In this document: piece by piece, positions 17,404 through 30,733 of the stretch | Position numbering within the stretch: position 1 is the first letter of the stretch | Layout of the letters: every line of letters starts with the position of its first letter | Source of the DNA: Pagrus major | Lineage: Eukaryota > Chordata > Actinopteri > Spariformes > Sparidae | Reading direction: 5' to 3' | Assembly (NCBI RefSeq): GCF_040436345.1 | Contig: NC_133234.1 | Coordinates: 12,275,446 to 12,339,445, forward strand | Length of the DNA: 64,000 nt | Notes under the pieces: model-generated | What the model was told of the DNA's origin: nothing | What the model saw: the letters and a program-made list of their open reading frames with translations, nothing else | Databases searched by the model: none | Made by a program: the position numbers and the translations under genes

Positions 17404-20400
17404 ATGGAATTTGCTTGTGGGTTTGTTTATGTGCCGCCATCGGTGAGTCAGAAGGACGGCCAGCGATCCAGTGCCAATGTCGTCAAACGCTCAGGTGGGA
17501 TTTCTTTTCAAACACCCACATGCAAGACATCCAAGAAGAAAATCAACACTTATAATACTTGTTTAAAAGACAGATGCCATATTATGGGGTTCACTTTGCT
17601 GTTTAGTTGTAGTTTTCTCAGTTCCACTGCCAGACAAAGATTTTTTCAGTCCTACCTCAGTGGAGTTTGACACCTGAAATAATATTTAAAATTTCAAACA
17701 TCAGCAGGAAACATCAGATTTTTGAGTCAGATTCAAAAGGCGTCTTTGTTGACTCACCCGTCTGAGAAAATCCACCCAAAACACACAAAGCTTTAACTGT
17801 GCTGTTTCTGTCACTCACACCTCACCTGCTGTCAGGTCCATTCTCTGGAGGGAATCAAAGGGAACTCTGGGAAATGTAGGAAGTCATTATTTAAGAGAAA
17901 GATTAAGAAAGTGAATTCCAATTAATTACAGCACGACTGCTATAAATATCAAAGACTGATGATAAGCAACTGTAGAAGTATCCGCAGGTGAGTTTTTTCC
18001 TTTCTGGATGACTGGTTGGTTAAGTACCATTATGTGTTATGCAATCAGTGACACACACAACCTCTCCTGTCTATCTTGAAGGGAAATATTCCCTTCAGAT
18101 ACTTTGCTTTGCTCAGTAAAAGCCATCTGCAACCTGAGTCACATTTTCTTCGCAGCACAAAGGTCGTCGCTGCACCAGTTGTTTTGTCTGTGCTCACATT
18201 TCTCTTGCAAGCTCTCAAATTAACAGCCACTGTGTGTGTATATATTTTTTTATTTCTATAATTTTTAGCTCTTTTCCCTCCTGTGAACCGGGTCCGTCCT
18301 CGCATTCCTCCACCTCCTCCTCCAACAAATCCTGCAGAAGCCAAATTATCAAAGTCAATCTCACCTACCCCCAAGATTGTGGAACAGTTGGAAAAGAGCA
18401 AGGAGGTGAAGACAGTGGTGAAGCCTGCTATCTTCTATGAGAATGCAGAATTTCACAATAAAGCAGGGGCTGCTTCTCCAATCAGTCGGCCTGTAACTCC
18501 TCAGCAGACAACACCTCCTCGAAAAACAGGTACTGTGAATGTGTGGACATTAGTGTAAAAGTGTGACTGAACAAGTAAAGTTTCTGTGTGTTTATATTAT
18601 CTTGAATAACTTGGGAGGCAATTGATATCTTAAAGGAGTAATTCACCCCAAAATTCAATGTTATCCTCTTAGTCACATTCAACAGATGCAGATTGCCAAA
18701 TGCTACCTATAAAAAACATTTAGGGGGGAGTGTGCCCAGAGGGGGAAAAAAGAAAAGATTCTGAAGGGTTCAGCCAGTATACAATTTTTTTTTCTAATTA
18801 CCTTGAGTGTAATCATGTGGATAGTTCTTGTTCATTTGTCCGAAGATTGAGATGCAGATAATCTCAAAATCTGAACATATTAAATCAAAAATATTAGCAC
18901 TGGTAAACTACAAGAAGTTAGGGAGGTAACATTTCCACCTTTACTCTGGATATTGTTTCTCATACTGTAATTCAGCTAACAGTGCTCCCTTCTTTTTTTT
19001 TAATTGAAAACTGTAAGCTAACATGAGGCTGGGGATTGTTATGGCACTAAAACCAGATGTACTGTGACTGAATGAATGTGACTGTTTGCAAAAACACAGA
19101 ATTTTAATAAATAAATAGACAAAGAAATTGGGTTACACCGTGGTTTTCAAACTTTGTGCCCAAGGCTGACCAACGGGCAAGCCAAAATCTCAAGAAGCAC
19201 CAGTATTCATATCCGTACAAAATAACCTCTGTAACAAATGTTATCTAATCACTCTGTACACATTTATGTTTGTTTCCCTGGAAGGTTTGAAAAGGATTTT
19301 TTGTATTAGCAAGTGAAGTGTACACAGAAGTGATATAGTAAATTTAAAGTCCAAAGTGCACTTCTATATCAGTTTGAGTCCAGGAAATGCCCCATCCTTT
19401 ACATTCTTTGAAGCTCAATAAATGTGTTTGTAATGCTGAACAATCATAAGACTTTTATCAATGTTCTTAAGCAGTCGATAAATAAAAAAATGTTTTACAA
19501 GTGGTTATAAATGTGTAAATAATATAACATTACAAGTGTTATTGATGCTACTATTAACACTTATATAACACATGATATTGTTAATAAGTGACTTATGAAG
19601 ACATATAAGGGCCTTATTATCTATTAACTAATAGTTCTGCTTATTACAAGGACTTACAAGGTATTTAATGTGGTTCTATCAGATGATTGCTGATAACTCA
19701 TAGTGATCCAATATTTAATTCATGCATGTTTTTTTCATAATTTGGGAGACATAGCTCTCTCAGCCTATAGTTTGGTTGAACTGCAGGAGGAAAATCACTG
19801 TGTGTTTGGTCGTCCGCTGTTCTTCTAAAGGTGTTTCATTGATCTGCAGCCTTCGAGATGAAGCTATGAAACATTTAATTGTTTGGGTGAATCAATCATT
19901 TGACACACTGCTCCTCTCTGCTTTCCCCAGCTCTTCTTCCACCACACATGAGACCTGCAGCCAACGGTCAGACATTTACCTATGACCTCCCTAAAGATGA
20001 GCCTGATTTAAACACTCAACCTGGGGACCCAAACTACTCGTACACCGCACCGGAGGGCACGGGGGTCCAGGTGAAGCTGCCTGCTGATAATAGTGGTGTG
20101 ACGGCCCAGACAATAGGTAAACGGATGACAGTTTTTTCTGTTTTTTGGCCATGATATGCTGCATTTTTTTTTCTTTTATTAGATCATCCCAGTTAATTCT
20201 GTTCTGCTCTCAAACCTCAGCTCCACCTCTTCCTCCAAGACCTTCCTTCATGAAGTCAATGCCAGATTACTTGATTCTGTTACCCTCATCCCCACCATCT
20301 CCTTCATCTCAGAAATCAAATTCAGACCCGTCACAAGTACCATCACCTACTGGTAAACGTAACTCTAACAATCTCTGTTGCGCTTTCAAAAGAATAAACA

Positions 20401-23400
20401 CTCTTTAATCCACTGCTCTTGTTGTTCCCGGCCCAGGATCAGCAGATAAGGGGCTTTTGCCGGGGAATCCTAATGTGGTCCTTGTCAGTTTAGGAAAATT
20501 ACTCTCAGAGGAAAGAGGTCAGTAAACTTTTATCATCACCATAAAACCTTCACTATCGGCCGTCTGGTTTTATCTTCCGTCTTATTAGCTCTTAATGACG
20601 CTTACATTTGCATGTTTCCAGTGCAGACCATACAAGGAGAACCCACCTCCTGCTTCCAGTGTGGCGCTGTGCTGGACTCCTCCTATGACAATGAGGTAAT
20701 TACACACTGTTATTTAATCTGAGCTTTATTCTGAAATGGATAAGTAGTAACACGATTAGGAATCATTGATTTCAAATGTGAATAATAGCTGTAACTCTCC
20801 TTGTAATCACTACTGGGAAACACAGAGCATGACAAACTCTTATAGGCAGTCAAGCATAAGCATTATTGATCGGAGCATAATGAAAGAATGGATAACTGTG
20901 ATTGGCTGGTCTCTCCTCCTGCAGGTGAAAGTGTGTTACTTCTGTCAGTCCTTGGAGTCGACCAGCTCTCCCAGTACACCACAGTGTCCCCTATCTGGCT
21001 ACCAGGATGGCCTCTTTGTGCTGCCTCCTGATGAAAAACCCCCATGTGTTGCTGACTCTCTGCTGCTCTTCTGCATCGACATCTCAGGCTCCATGAGCAT
21101 GACCTCCCAGGTGAAAACCACAAGACTGACGCCGATCTGTTTACTATTTGTGACCGTTCACAAATCTGAGCTGCAGTGTTTCAAATGTTCAATCTCTGTT
21201 GTTTCAAGGTGTCAGAGGGAGAGCATGTTGTCCACAGATCACGTCTACAAGTGAGTTTTTCTAATTTTTTTCAAGTGTGCTTTTAACTTAAAGGAAAAGT
21301 TCACCCAAAAATGAAAATTCAGTCATTATCTACTCACTCCCATGTCGATGGAAAGTCAGGTGAAGTTTAGTTCTCCAACTAATGTTATCATCTGACTTGA
21401 AAACCCACACCTACAAAATAAAAGATTTGATCTTTGTGTTACATGTACAAAAAGGAGTATCATAACAATAGCAGCTATTTAAAGATGCCGTCAAGATGCT
21501 TTTGGTGATAAAAAAAATCATTGTATTCAAAATAGTTTGTCAAGGAAGCCGTGTTACAGTGCGTTCAGAGACTGAGTGAGCAGCAACCTGATGTACAAGT
21601 GGGACTTATCACCTTCAACCATCAGGTAAACACCCGATCACCAGAAGCTTGATCTAAGAATAACTGTCCTGTGTGTATATTTGACATTTTGTAGTTTTTT
21701 GATTCTGTCCTTTAATTTTGTGTCTGACTCATATTCTTTTTGTTTTGAATTTTCTCATAGAAATGTGAGTGCAGAATGCAAGTTATCACTGTTGCTTTTT
21801 TTCATCCTGTAATGTTTGTTTTGCCAGGTGACAATGCATGGACATGACAATTTCCCGTCACGTTTCCTGTGCGGTGCTGAGTTGTCCGACGTCAACTATC
21901 TGAAAGAGGCTGCGGCCAGTTTCCCCAGTCCACCTCCGCTGTCACAGACCAAGGACTACTTACAGAGACAAGTTCAAGGGTCAGTGAAAAAGCAGTGATT
22001 GATGAAAAATTAATCTTTTTTTGTCTTTCAGGAAATGATAGTAACATTACTTTTTCCTCTTGTTGAAAGATTATCTGAATCTGGGACCACTGCTCTTGGT
22101 CCAGCTGCTCTCCTGGCAATTGCAACAGCCTCCAGACAGCCAGGCTCCAAGGTAGGTTAGGTCTTATACAGGCAGTTTTATTTAGAAGACCATACCTGTG
22201 TATTTATGTGTTTATGTTTCAGCCCACTTACAGTTCACATACACTGCATTACACACATGGCATGTAGAAAAATCCACTGTGCTGCATATTTGCATAAATT
22301 CAGCACAACATGAATGTGTTTATGACAGACGTGTTGATCCATAAACAAATAATGTCAACTGAAAAGGAAACAGGAATCCCACACAGTGATGGTCGCTTGT
22401 ACTATTTGAATATGAAGTTGTTTGTTGACCTTAGTCAGCATTTCTGGCTACTGCTCTGTTAACACAGGGACATTTTATGTTTCCTGCATCTGTCTGTATT
22501 AATTTCAACATTTTTGGGGCGGTCAGAGTCTGCGCTTTTTACTGGATGAGCCATGGACGTGGGTAGCACGGGTGCTGAGGAGGCTGCAGCACCCCCTCAA
22601 ACAAGGAGCATGAGAATATAAACAGGAGCGTCCACATGACATAAACACTTTCTTTGATCATGAAACCTAATGTTACTCTACAATTCTGTGGTTTGCACAG
22701 CAGCATGGACTCTCTGTTAACAGTGACAAACAAGCAGATCTAGATACACGCTCGTCTCCTCTATTCAAACATCTGTATCCTCACTGCGCTGCATTGTTGT
22801 AAAATATGAGGCTGTTTATCCCTGGTATTAACATGCGTGTCTGGTGATTGGATTACCAGTGGAGAGCTCTAAGTAAGTCAGTTCACATGTGGCATAATGT
22901 GTGTTTCAACATCCATCTCAAGTGATCATTTGTGATCTCAAATAGATAAAAAACATCACTGGCACAAAAGGACATGATGTTTTCTACACAAATAAAGAAA
23001 TAACTTAATGTATAACATTAGCCGAATTAACAAGAAGGTCCAAATAATTCAGAATTTGTGATAGACAGCATTTCATAAAGTTAATAAAGCTACTCCTAAC
23101 TCAAAAATTCACACAATTGAGCGATTTTATAAGGGAGTCTGGGGAATTTCTGTTGTTGACTGTAGTTGACGGCTGCTTTGATGTGTAGTATGTTGGTGTT
23201 CAAGTCTCTCTCAGCTGTACTGCAAAACATTCTCAAATGGTAGTTAATAACAATTACATAAGTTGTCCCGTCCATTCAAATTAAATTGACCTCTCAGTGT
23301 CTCAACGTCCCTGGGATGAGCTCTGATGTAATGATTATAGGATTTGTAATAAATGGTCATCAGAAATGCCAAAACAAACTTCAATCAATCACATCACATA

Positions 23401-26400
23401 TGTCAATTTTTCTATTTTTCTAAAATCAATACATTCCTGATCTGCTATCCCTGCTGATCTCGAAGGTGATTATCTGTACAGATGGGAAGGCCAACACAGA
23501 GTTGGGGAACCTGGAGGAGGAGGACATTGATGCTCGCACCCTCCTCTCATCCACCATCTTCTACCAGGAGCTGGGAGAGTATGCAGCCAATCAGGGGTTC
23601 GTCCACATCACCTCGTCGATGTCAAGAATGAAACGAGCATTAAATTATTGTATCACTGAATAGAAAATTAACATACATTTACATAGCTGAAGCACTTTGG
23701 CTCCACTTACATTAGTAACTGTGAGATTAGTGCTAATATTAGTGCTAATAAGGGGTCATAAAGGTGTGGGTTGTGTGCTGTGCTGTAATGAAATTCATAC
23801 TGAAATGTGCTTCTTTCATTAGTGTGACGGTGTCTGTGCTGTCAATAGAGGGAACAGACTGCAGGCTGGATGAGCTGGGAAGACTCGCTGATCGCACTGG
23901 GGGGAAAGTGAGACACGATTTGAAATTGTTTCAGCGACTGTCAGATTTGTACTCTGAGTGCCAGTAATTGTATTATCTCTACTCAGTTCTTGTTGTCTGT
24001 GTCTCCTAGGTGGTAATAGCAAGTCCCAAAAGGTTGCACCCAGAGTTTGAACAGATCATTGAGAACAGGACCATCGCTACACATTGTACTGTCACAGTAC
24101 TGCTGCCCAAATCACTGTGAGAGCTGTGCTTTGTATAACCTTACATATTTCTAAATTGTTCTCATCTAGTTGGCCCACATTGACTTATGTTTGGTCATTT
24201 GGTTCAGGGGTATGAGAGGAGAGAGGGAGGCAGGACACAAAGTGATCAGAGAGGTGGGGAACGTGGACCCAAACACAGAGATCACCTTCCAGTTTGGAGC
24301 CAATGATCAGGACGCAGGAGGTGAGGGAAACTGAAATGCCACCATTGACAGACTGACTGTGTAATTAACATGTGTGGCTGGACTCTCCCTCGACATCAGC
24401 TCCACTGAGGAACCATCTGAAGGCTAACCAAAAGAAACACTAGCTTTCCCAGAAATCTGTTTTACCCTGCCAGTTTCATTTGTATTGTACTGCAACAAGT
24501 ACTGCTGCCTGAATACCACAGTTGGTGCTGCGATGTGTGCTGCCAGGTGTTGCTGAACATTGCAAAATGATGATTTATGTTGCCAACAAACAAGAAAACT
24601 TGAAGTCTCAATCTGAGATTGATTGGAGTCATAACAACAAGAGCAAACGTTCTCTCTGGATTGAAGAAAATGCAAAAATAGGTCAAGTAAGAAAGTTGCA
24701 GTGCAACAACAGAAGTCCTGATGAAACCTGGTAGATATTGCCTGCTGAACATCAGCATGTTAGCATCATTGTTGTGTGCATAATAGCATTTGGCTAAAAG
24801 TGCCACTCTGTCTAAGTACAGCCCATCGATGTTTGGTACAGCCTCACAGAGATGCAAGCATTACGTTTGACTCTTACTCATAATTCAGTACATACGAACA
24901 CAGTTTAGCTTTTACACTGGGCTATGGCATATGGACTTAAAGGATAAGTTCACCCAAATATGAAAACTCAGTGACCTTCGATACACCCCTTTGCCGATGG
25001 AAATTGGGTTGACGTTTTGTAGTCCACAAAACATTTCTGGAGCTTCACAGAAAAACAGTGTTGCTGCACTCTCCTAAACAACTGAAGTAGATGGGAGCTT
25101 GTTTTAAAACATTTTTTTAAAGAAAAGAAAAGAAAAAAACACAAGGTTACTCTATACTGCTAGTCTGGGGTAATCCAAGTCCCCGGACGACCTGAGATCT
25201 CAAACTGATTTGAAAAAACGTTATCTACACCGTTGACACATGGTCGAGCTCAAGATACACTTCAGATGGGGTGCGCGCTAATGCTTTTAGTTTAGCAGCT
25301 AAAGTGAAGATTTCAGCTTTAAAATGGGTGTAAATAATGGCTTTTCAAATCAATTTGGGATCTCAGGGCTTCTGCAGACTTGGATTATGCCAGACAAGCT
25401 GTATGTAGACATTTTATATTTTTCAGTTTTGCTCTGAAACTCCAGAAATGTTTTGTGGACTACGAACCTGACTGCATTTTCAGTTTCGGGTGAACTTATC
25501 CTTTAACTGACAAATGAATTCGGCAGCAGTTCAACCTGAACTTCAGATCACTGAGCATTTGTCTGAGTGGAGCAGCCTCCATACTAAATGGAGTGCATTA
25601 GGCCAGTCCGACGAGACATACAGGCCACAGCGTTGTTTGAATCACTCGACCAATTCAGCACTTATGCTGAATTTTATTTGTCCATCTAAATCCATAAAAC
25701 ATATTTAGTTGGTCAAAAAGCATCATATTCTTTCTCTGTGCTTCATAAACACTCATCGATTATCTTTGTGTTTGTGTTGCTTCCTCTCAGTGTTAGTGCC
25801 GACCTCTGGCAGTCGTGTGTCCATCCAGCTGCAGGTCAGGTACAGGCCGAGGAACGGACAGACAATGCTCAGAGTGATCACTGCAGATCGAGATGTTACT
25901 GATGACAGGTGATAGAGATGTTTATATAATCAAAGTGTTTTGAGATTGCCTTACTCACACATACACACACACCAATGCTGTGCTGAGCTGTTTGCTTGCT
26001 TGTAAGCTTAAATAAGTCATTATCTTGTGACATCTTTAATCAACGAGGTGTTCTCACCCAGAGGACAGCAGATGATTAGACGTATTATTTTATACCAATC
26101 TTAGCGAACCTTTAGGCGAAGCAGGTGTTTTGAAGCTCCAAGGAGACCGGCTGTTGCCGAGATACCGGAGCCTTCGCATCATGTAGAAATGATTGCACCA
26201 TGTAAATTGCATTTCTCATCCATTCTAACATTCAGTCACACAGTAAATGAACCTCTCATCTCAGTCTGTCTGCTTCATATACTGCATGAAGGTCGTGCAA
26301 TTCATTGTCTGAGCAGCTCAAAGTGGCCCCTGTGTGCGTGCGTGTTTGCACAGCAGTACAATGGCGAGGCTGAAGCTGTAAATGTTGAGAAGCACTCTTA

Positions 26401-27533
26401 TGATAAAAGTTTACCCCCCCCCCCCCTTCACAGCTCGGCAGCCCTGTCCTCTCTGTCTCTGGCCATCATTCAGCTCAACTCGTCACAGGCCAGCGCCGCT
26501 CTGGCTGTGAGGGGCCGCTTCCTCGACGCCAGGAGGGAAGGAGAGCTGCAGAGGAAGCTGATTGAGAGAGCAATGTGAGTTAACGTCTGACAGACGGTAC
26601 TGTGTGGGCAACATGTATGCTGAAGTCTGACAAATGGATTTAATAAGGGGTGATTCTATTAAACTTTCAACGCTTGGAAAAAAGACAAAAGACAGGAACA
26701 ATCAGGTCTAAGTCCATTAATTTTGAAGGTTATATTAAAAGGAGTTACAGAAACAGAAACTAGGAGAAAAACTCAAGCATATGCAAAAGTATAAAAGTGA
26801 GTTCAAGTAAAATGAAAATCAGATGAACTCTGGCATTTCAATGTTCAAGAAAATCTGATTAATCTGATGAACTGCTGATTCTCATTATGCTTTTAATACC
26901 ATTATTATTTAATCTCAAACTAGTAAACATTTTTTTCTAATTCAATTTTTTATACGTAACCCCAAGGCTTGTTTTTCTTTTTCTTTTTATTATCATTTTG
27001 AGTTTCAGCTTGTTTTCGAGTTTTTTTTTCCCTCCTTGATTGTCAGATAAATGATAGTGGGTGTCTGAACGCACGCTCTTTATTCAATAGCTGCAGGGTA
27101 TTTCTTAAACTGTTCTGTACAAAGTGAGTGTTTCTGTTTGCAGAGAGCATAATCGCAGTGTAGAGGACAAACAGACATACCAGGAATGGGTTAAAACCAT
27201 GGAGCCAATATACAACAACATACATAACTTCACCAGGGTGAGTTTTTACAGTATTTTTATCAGCTTCGGTGCCTTACATTGGTTTGAAACGCCACAATTA
27301 ATCTCCTTTTTTTTTTATTTCCAGAGAAAATCTGTTGTTTCAGACTCGCAGGTAATTCATGTCACTTCCAAAAAATTGTACTGCTTTGTGCTGGAATACT
27401 TTGTCTGTGTAGCTGATCACAGCCTTTCTTCTCCTCCCACCAGTCTCTAACAGATGCTGGTGCAGCGTTGCTCTACGCCATGAAGCACAGCAACAGGAAG
27501 TCCATCTCGCTGAAGGATAAACATAAACTGTAG
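17404..27533 (+). CDS. Sec23/24-like vWA protein ('circularly permutated Ras protein 1'-like)
   Basis: There are twenty coding exons: 17404-17494, 18269-18529, 19931-20116, 20221-20352, 20437-20517, 20622-20695, 20925-21110, 21209-21250, 21536-21625, 21828-21979, 22070-22151, 23466-23596, 23823-23907, 24010-24116, 24208-24320, 25791-25908, 26434-26574, 27144-27237, 27325-27351 and 27444-27533. They join into one 760-aa frame. Residues 1-250 are proline-rich and probably disordered. C261/C264 and C279/C282 form a zinc ribbon. A vWA domain follows with a complete MIDAS: DISGSM (D327, S329, S331), T438/T439 and TDGKAN (D465). A beta-rich stretch (about 565-630) and a helical C-terminus follow. 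The order zinc ribbon, vWA trunk, beta-sandwich, helical matches Sec23/Sec24 of the COPII coat. As I recall, fish databases call such proteins circularly permutated Ras protein 1, after a Dictyostelium protein of similar length. I see no GTPase motifs. The exon 12 donor (caggg|gttcgt) is weak but in phase. The cellular role is not known to me. Confidence 0.85.
18632..18700. repeat. fragment of a TTAA-type MITE end
   Basis: The segment TTAAAGGAGTAATTCACCCC matches the left end of the family that is complete at 24937-25506. It lies in the second intron of the vWA gene. No right end was found. Confidence 0.5.
21289..21500. repeat. partial TTAA-type MITE
   Basis: It begins TTAAAGGAAAAGTTCACCCA and continues with a sequence typical of this teleost family (cattatctactcactcccatgtcgatgg, given here only in part as ATCTACTCACTCCCATG). 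The extent to the right is uncertain. Confidence 0.55.
24937..25506. mobile_element. complete fold-back MITE with TTAA ends
   Basis: The element is bounded by TTAA. The ends are inverted (AAAGGATAAGTTCACCCAAA and the complement of TTTCGGGTGAACTTATCCTT). Sub-terminal arms also pair (GTAGTCCACAAAACATTTCT with its complement near 25440). It sits in an intron of the vWA gene and has no coding capacity. Fragments of the same family lie at 18632, 21289 and 46371. Confidence 0.8.
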
Positions 27534-28896
27534 CCAACTGTTCAGCCTCCAACCTTTACCTCATTGGAAGCAACTCAAGTCATGAATGACAAGGATAATT
27601 ACTGCCGTTCGCCGATGATTTTTTGGCTAAAACACATACTTCACAATGTAAATAATGTATGACAGTCTATCAACATAACACATCTGCGTCATAAAGAAAC
27701 TCATTTCTAAGAGCAAGACTTTAATTGATGTCTTTCACTGTTACATATCAAAACAGCTGCAGCAGTATACAGTGTACATGGGTGTATTTGACACAGTCCC
27801 TGTGGCTTTGTGTTTTTGTGCTGACCAAAACACACAAGAAAATCCTGACTCAGAAACACCATCATGCAGCTAACACCTAAATGCTTTTGTGTCAGCAAAA
27901 CATATCTCACAACATACAGTATGTAAACCTCCATGACAACAGTTAATATAGTTCTGATTAAGATTGTGTCATCGTGTTTTCATGTTACTTGTTGTACCAA
28001 AATTGGTGATGAAGCAAAAGTTTCATGCATGATTTTACATACATTATAAACATACACTGTATCAGAAGATGCATCCATACAAACACACATAGGCTGTCAT
28101 ATGGATCATGTATTTCAAAAAGAATAATGTGAAAATACTGTCAGGAGGAAGAAGTGTCAATATCATAGGCGTAGATTCTACATGAAAGTAGCACAGGAAT
28201 TGTTTTCATACATTGCATTATATACTATTATACTATGAACTGTCACCTGGCACCTGAATTATATGTTTTCCTTGACTTAAATTAAGATATTTCCATCGTA
28301 AATTAATACAGAAAATGTTGAAATTGGTGTATAAAAATTCACACCAGACCAGGGCAGGACCCTATGCCCTGAATCAATAGTATACAGCAGTGACTCCCAA
28401 AGTGTGGACCATGGGTACTGCAGGTGGGCCCCAAGAGGTCATTTACAATAAATAAATTAAAAGTTTTTGATTTTCTGTTTTGTAATTAGGTTTGAAACTA
28501 CCATAAAATACTGCCAATTACATATTTACATTTAAAAAAGCAATCAGAACTGATTATCTTGCCCACATTCACATAAAATTATTCTGTTTAAGGAAAAAAA
28601 GAAAGAATTATTTCATCATAGTCTCGTGTGTTGATCAGAGTTGTGATTAAAGTTTTGGTGGACCCCAGAAGATTTTCAAATCGTGCCGCAAAATTCTTAA
28701 GTCTTGGATTGGCTGGTACATATATACAGTACGTGGTAATATATGTATAACTTTGTATAAGTTTTCTACTTTTTACTCTACTTTCAATACTTGAGTACAT
28801 TCACATCAGATTACTTTTCATATGTGTGGCTTTCAAAGTAATATTTTAACATGATATCTTCACTTTTACCCAAGTATGACTTTCTGCTACTGATAT
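27534..28896. other. spacer between convergent vWA and connexin genes
   Basis: No gene is seen. The two genes converge here, so the segment should hold both 3' UTRs. A motif at 28386-28430 (CAGTGACTCCCAAAGTGTGG) resembles the degenerate end of a hAT-type element. A similar CAGTGG motif occurs near 49843. Confidence 0.5.
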
Positions 28897-29595
28897 TCAA
28901 AAGTTGCAAAGGTAGTGAGCGATGGAGTAAATGCAAAAGAAGAACGAACAAACAATAAGCAGGCCTGAGATTGAAGCCAAAGCATAAATAGACATGCGCT
29001 TCTCTGGGGCGGCACTCACAACACAAACATGTAACTCTGAGCAGATGTCTGTCGAGCATTTAAATGGACTGTTGTTCAGAGCTGGCAGGTTCCAAGACAG
29101 CAGAACATACACGAACCAGACTTCAACCAGGATACGCAGACTGATGCTGAGCAGGTAGAAGCCCACTGCGCCTCTGTCTCTGTGGAGATCAATGACCCCG
29201 CCCCTGGGGTCAGTGGGCGCAACCTGAGCCTCCCCCTGCAGCTCCACATCAGTCTTCACCTGCCGAGAGCTCCTCTTCTGGGCCAGGGAGCGGAAATGGG
29301 AGGTGAATAGCTCCATGAGCAGGACTGAGAGGATGACCAGCACGTAGATGAAGTTCCAGGCCACCATCATAGGTTTGTCGAAGTGTCTGTTGAAACAGGC
29401 TTTGATGCAGATGCTGTCCCTGGTGCTGTTGCAGGAGAAGTCGGCGTCCAGTTTGCTGAAGGGCAGCTCAGCCAGGAAGAGGATCACCAGGCGGATGCAC
29501 AGAAAGCCAAACCACATGGAGCGGCACTTGTAGGTGGTGGTGGCATCTACCGCCGTCCGGAGGATGGGGATGAGGCCTGTTACTAAGGCTGCCAT
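28897..29595 (-). CDS. divergent connexin (gap-junction protein, possibly gjz1-like)
   Basis: A single coding exon encodes 232 aa, as is usual for connexins. Four membrane segments are visible (about residues 27-46, 79-98, 144-166 and 207-228), with both ends predicted cytoplasmic. Loop E1 holds C55, C63 and C67 and loop E2 holds a C-x4-C-x5-C set followed by VVSAAPEKRMSIYA, which parallels the connexin signature CFVSRPTEK. Six loop cysteines exclude pannexins, which have two per loop. E1 spacing is C-x7-C-x3-C, one residue longer than the canonical C-x6-C-x3-C, and the usual N-terminal Trp is absent. Connexins form hexameric hemichannels that dock between cells. I recall a zebrafish 'gap junction protein zeta 1' of this divergent sort, but cannot confirm orthology, so no symbol is given. 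Confidence 0.8.
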   Translation of the reverse strand: MAALVTGLIPILRTAVDATTTYKCRSMWFGFLCIRLVILFLAELPFSKLDADFSCNSTRDSICIKACFNRHFDKPMMVAWNFIYVLVILSVLLMELFTSHFRSLAQKRSSRQVKTDVELQGEAQVAPTDPRGGVIDLHRDRGAVGFYLLSISLRILVEVWFVYVLLSWNLPALNNSPFKCSTDICSELHVCVVSAAPEKRMSIYALASISGLLIVCSFFFCIYSIAHYLCNF

Positions 29596-30733
29596 CGTGA
29601 CTCCTGGCTCTTATTAGGATCTCAACAGTGGGGAAGTTGGAAAAAAAGTGATAAGTTTCAACTATTAGTTGCAACTTTTTCCTCAGGAACAGAGTATAAA
29701 ATTGACAAAATATCAGACGCACGTTACCCAAAGGGTGAATATCTAAAAGGAAAAAGGTTGCACAAATTTCGGCTTTTACAAGTGCATGTCTAACCAACAC
29801 AACTGATGCCATCTCTTTCACATATATATCAGTCTTTGATTTTTTAAGGAGGCAGGAAAGCATTAAGCATGGAAACCATTCATCTAGGCACTCATGTCAC
29901 AGTAAACGTATGCAGCCCTTTATGTGCATATGAGACAGTTCTTCATGCATTTCAAGGTAAATGGGAGTGAAGTGTAGCAGATAAGTGAGCTTACCTTTAA
30001 GAATTGCAGCTCGCTAATGGAATACTGCCGCTCTCACTTTGTGTTCAGCCTTTTATGGGTGCAAGATATGTCACCACTATATGTGTTACAGTTTCTCACC
30101 ACATGATGTGCTGACTTGGCCTCACTTCGCATCCCAATCTCTAAGATCTCAAACGACCATAATGTTTCACACATCAGGCAAAAAAAAACCAAAACACAAA
30201 ACATTACTGGTTTTTTTTTTTACACTTTACACATTTTTAATGGTATAAAAATGTAATTCCTCTGATTTCAAATCAATACTGACTTTTTTTACTCAACATT
30301 TTATATAATAATTAGATAATACACAGTAACAGTTACAAATAGTTTGTTCCACCAAAATGTAAAATTCAAAGAACGCAAAGAATTTAAGACAAGCTGCAAA
30401 TAAAAACATATTATAAAAACATGTTCAACATTTTAAGTGACGTTTTAAAGTGATCATCTTAAATGTTTTATGCAATGAATTGATTACTACAGACATTTTC
30501 ATAGTTGACTACTTATAGTATAGCATATATCTTAAAACATGAACATCATACGTAACATATTCAAAACATCAAAGCACGAAAACATCTACATGAAGGGGAC
30601 TTTTTGGAGCTTTTTGAAGCAAGTTTTTTTTGAAAAATAACATTTCAAATCAGACCCACCATCTTACAAGATTTAAGGCCACTGGCAGAGTATTAGAGGA
30701 ATCAAAACTCCAGAACAGTATTTAAAAGTGCTC
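29596..30733. other. spacer between connexin and znf668
   Basis: AT-rich DNA with short A and T homopolymers. It should hold the connexin promoter and the 3' UTR of znf668, which is also on the minus strand. No gene or clear repeat is seen. Confidence 0.5.

Noticed and set aside
17404-27533. A Ras-type GTPase domain in the vWA gene
   Set aside because: I looked for a P-loop GxxxxGKS/T, DxxG and NKxD in any order and found none in the joined translation. Only the database-style name suggests it.
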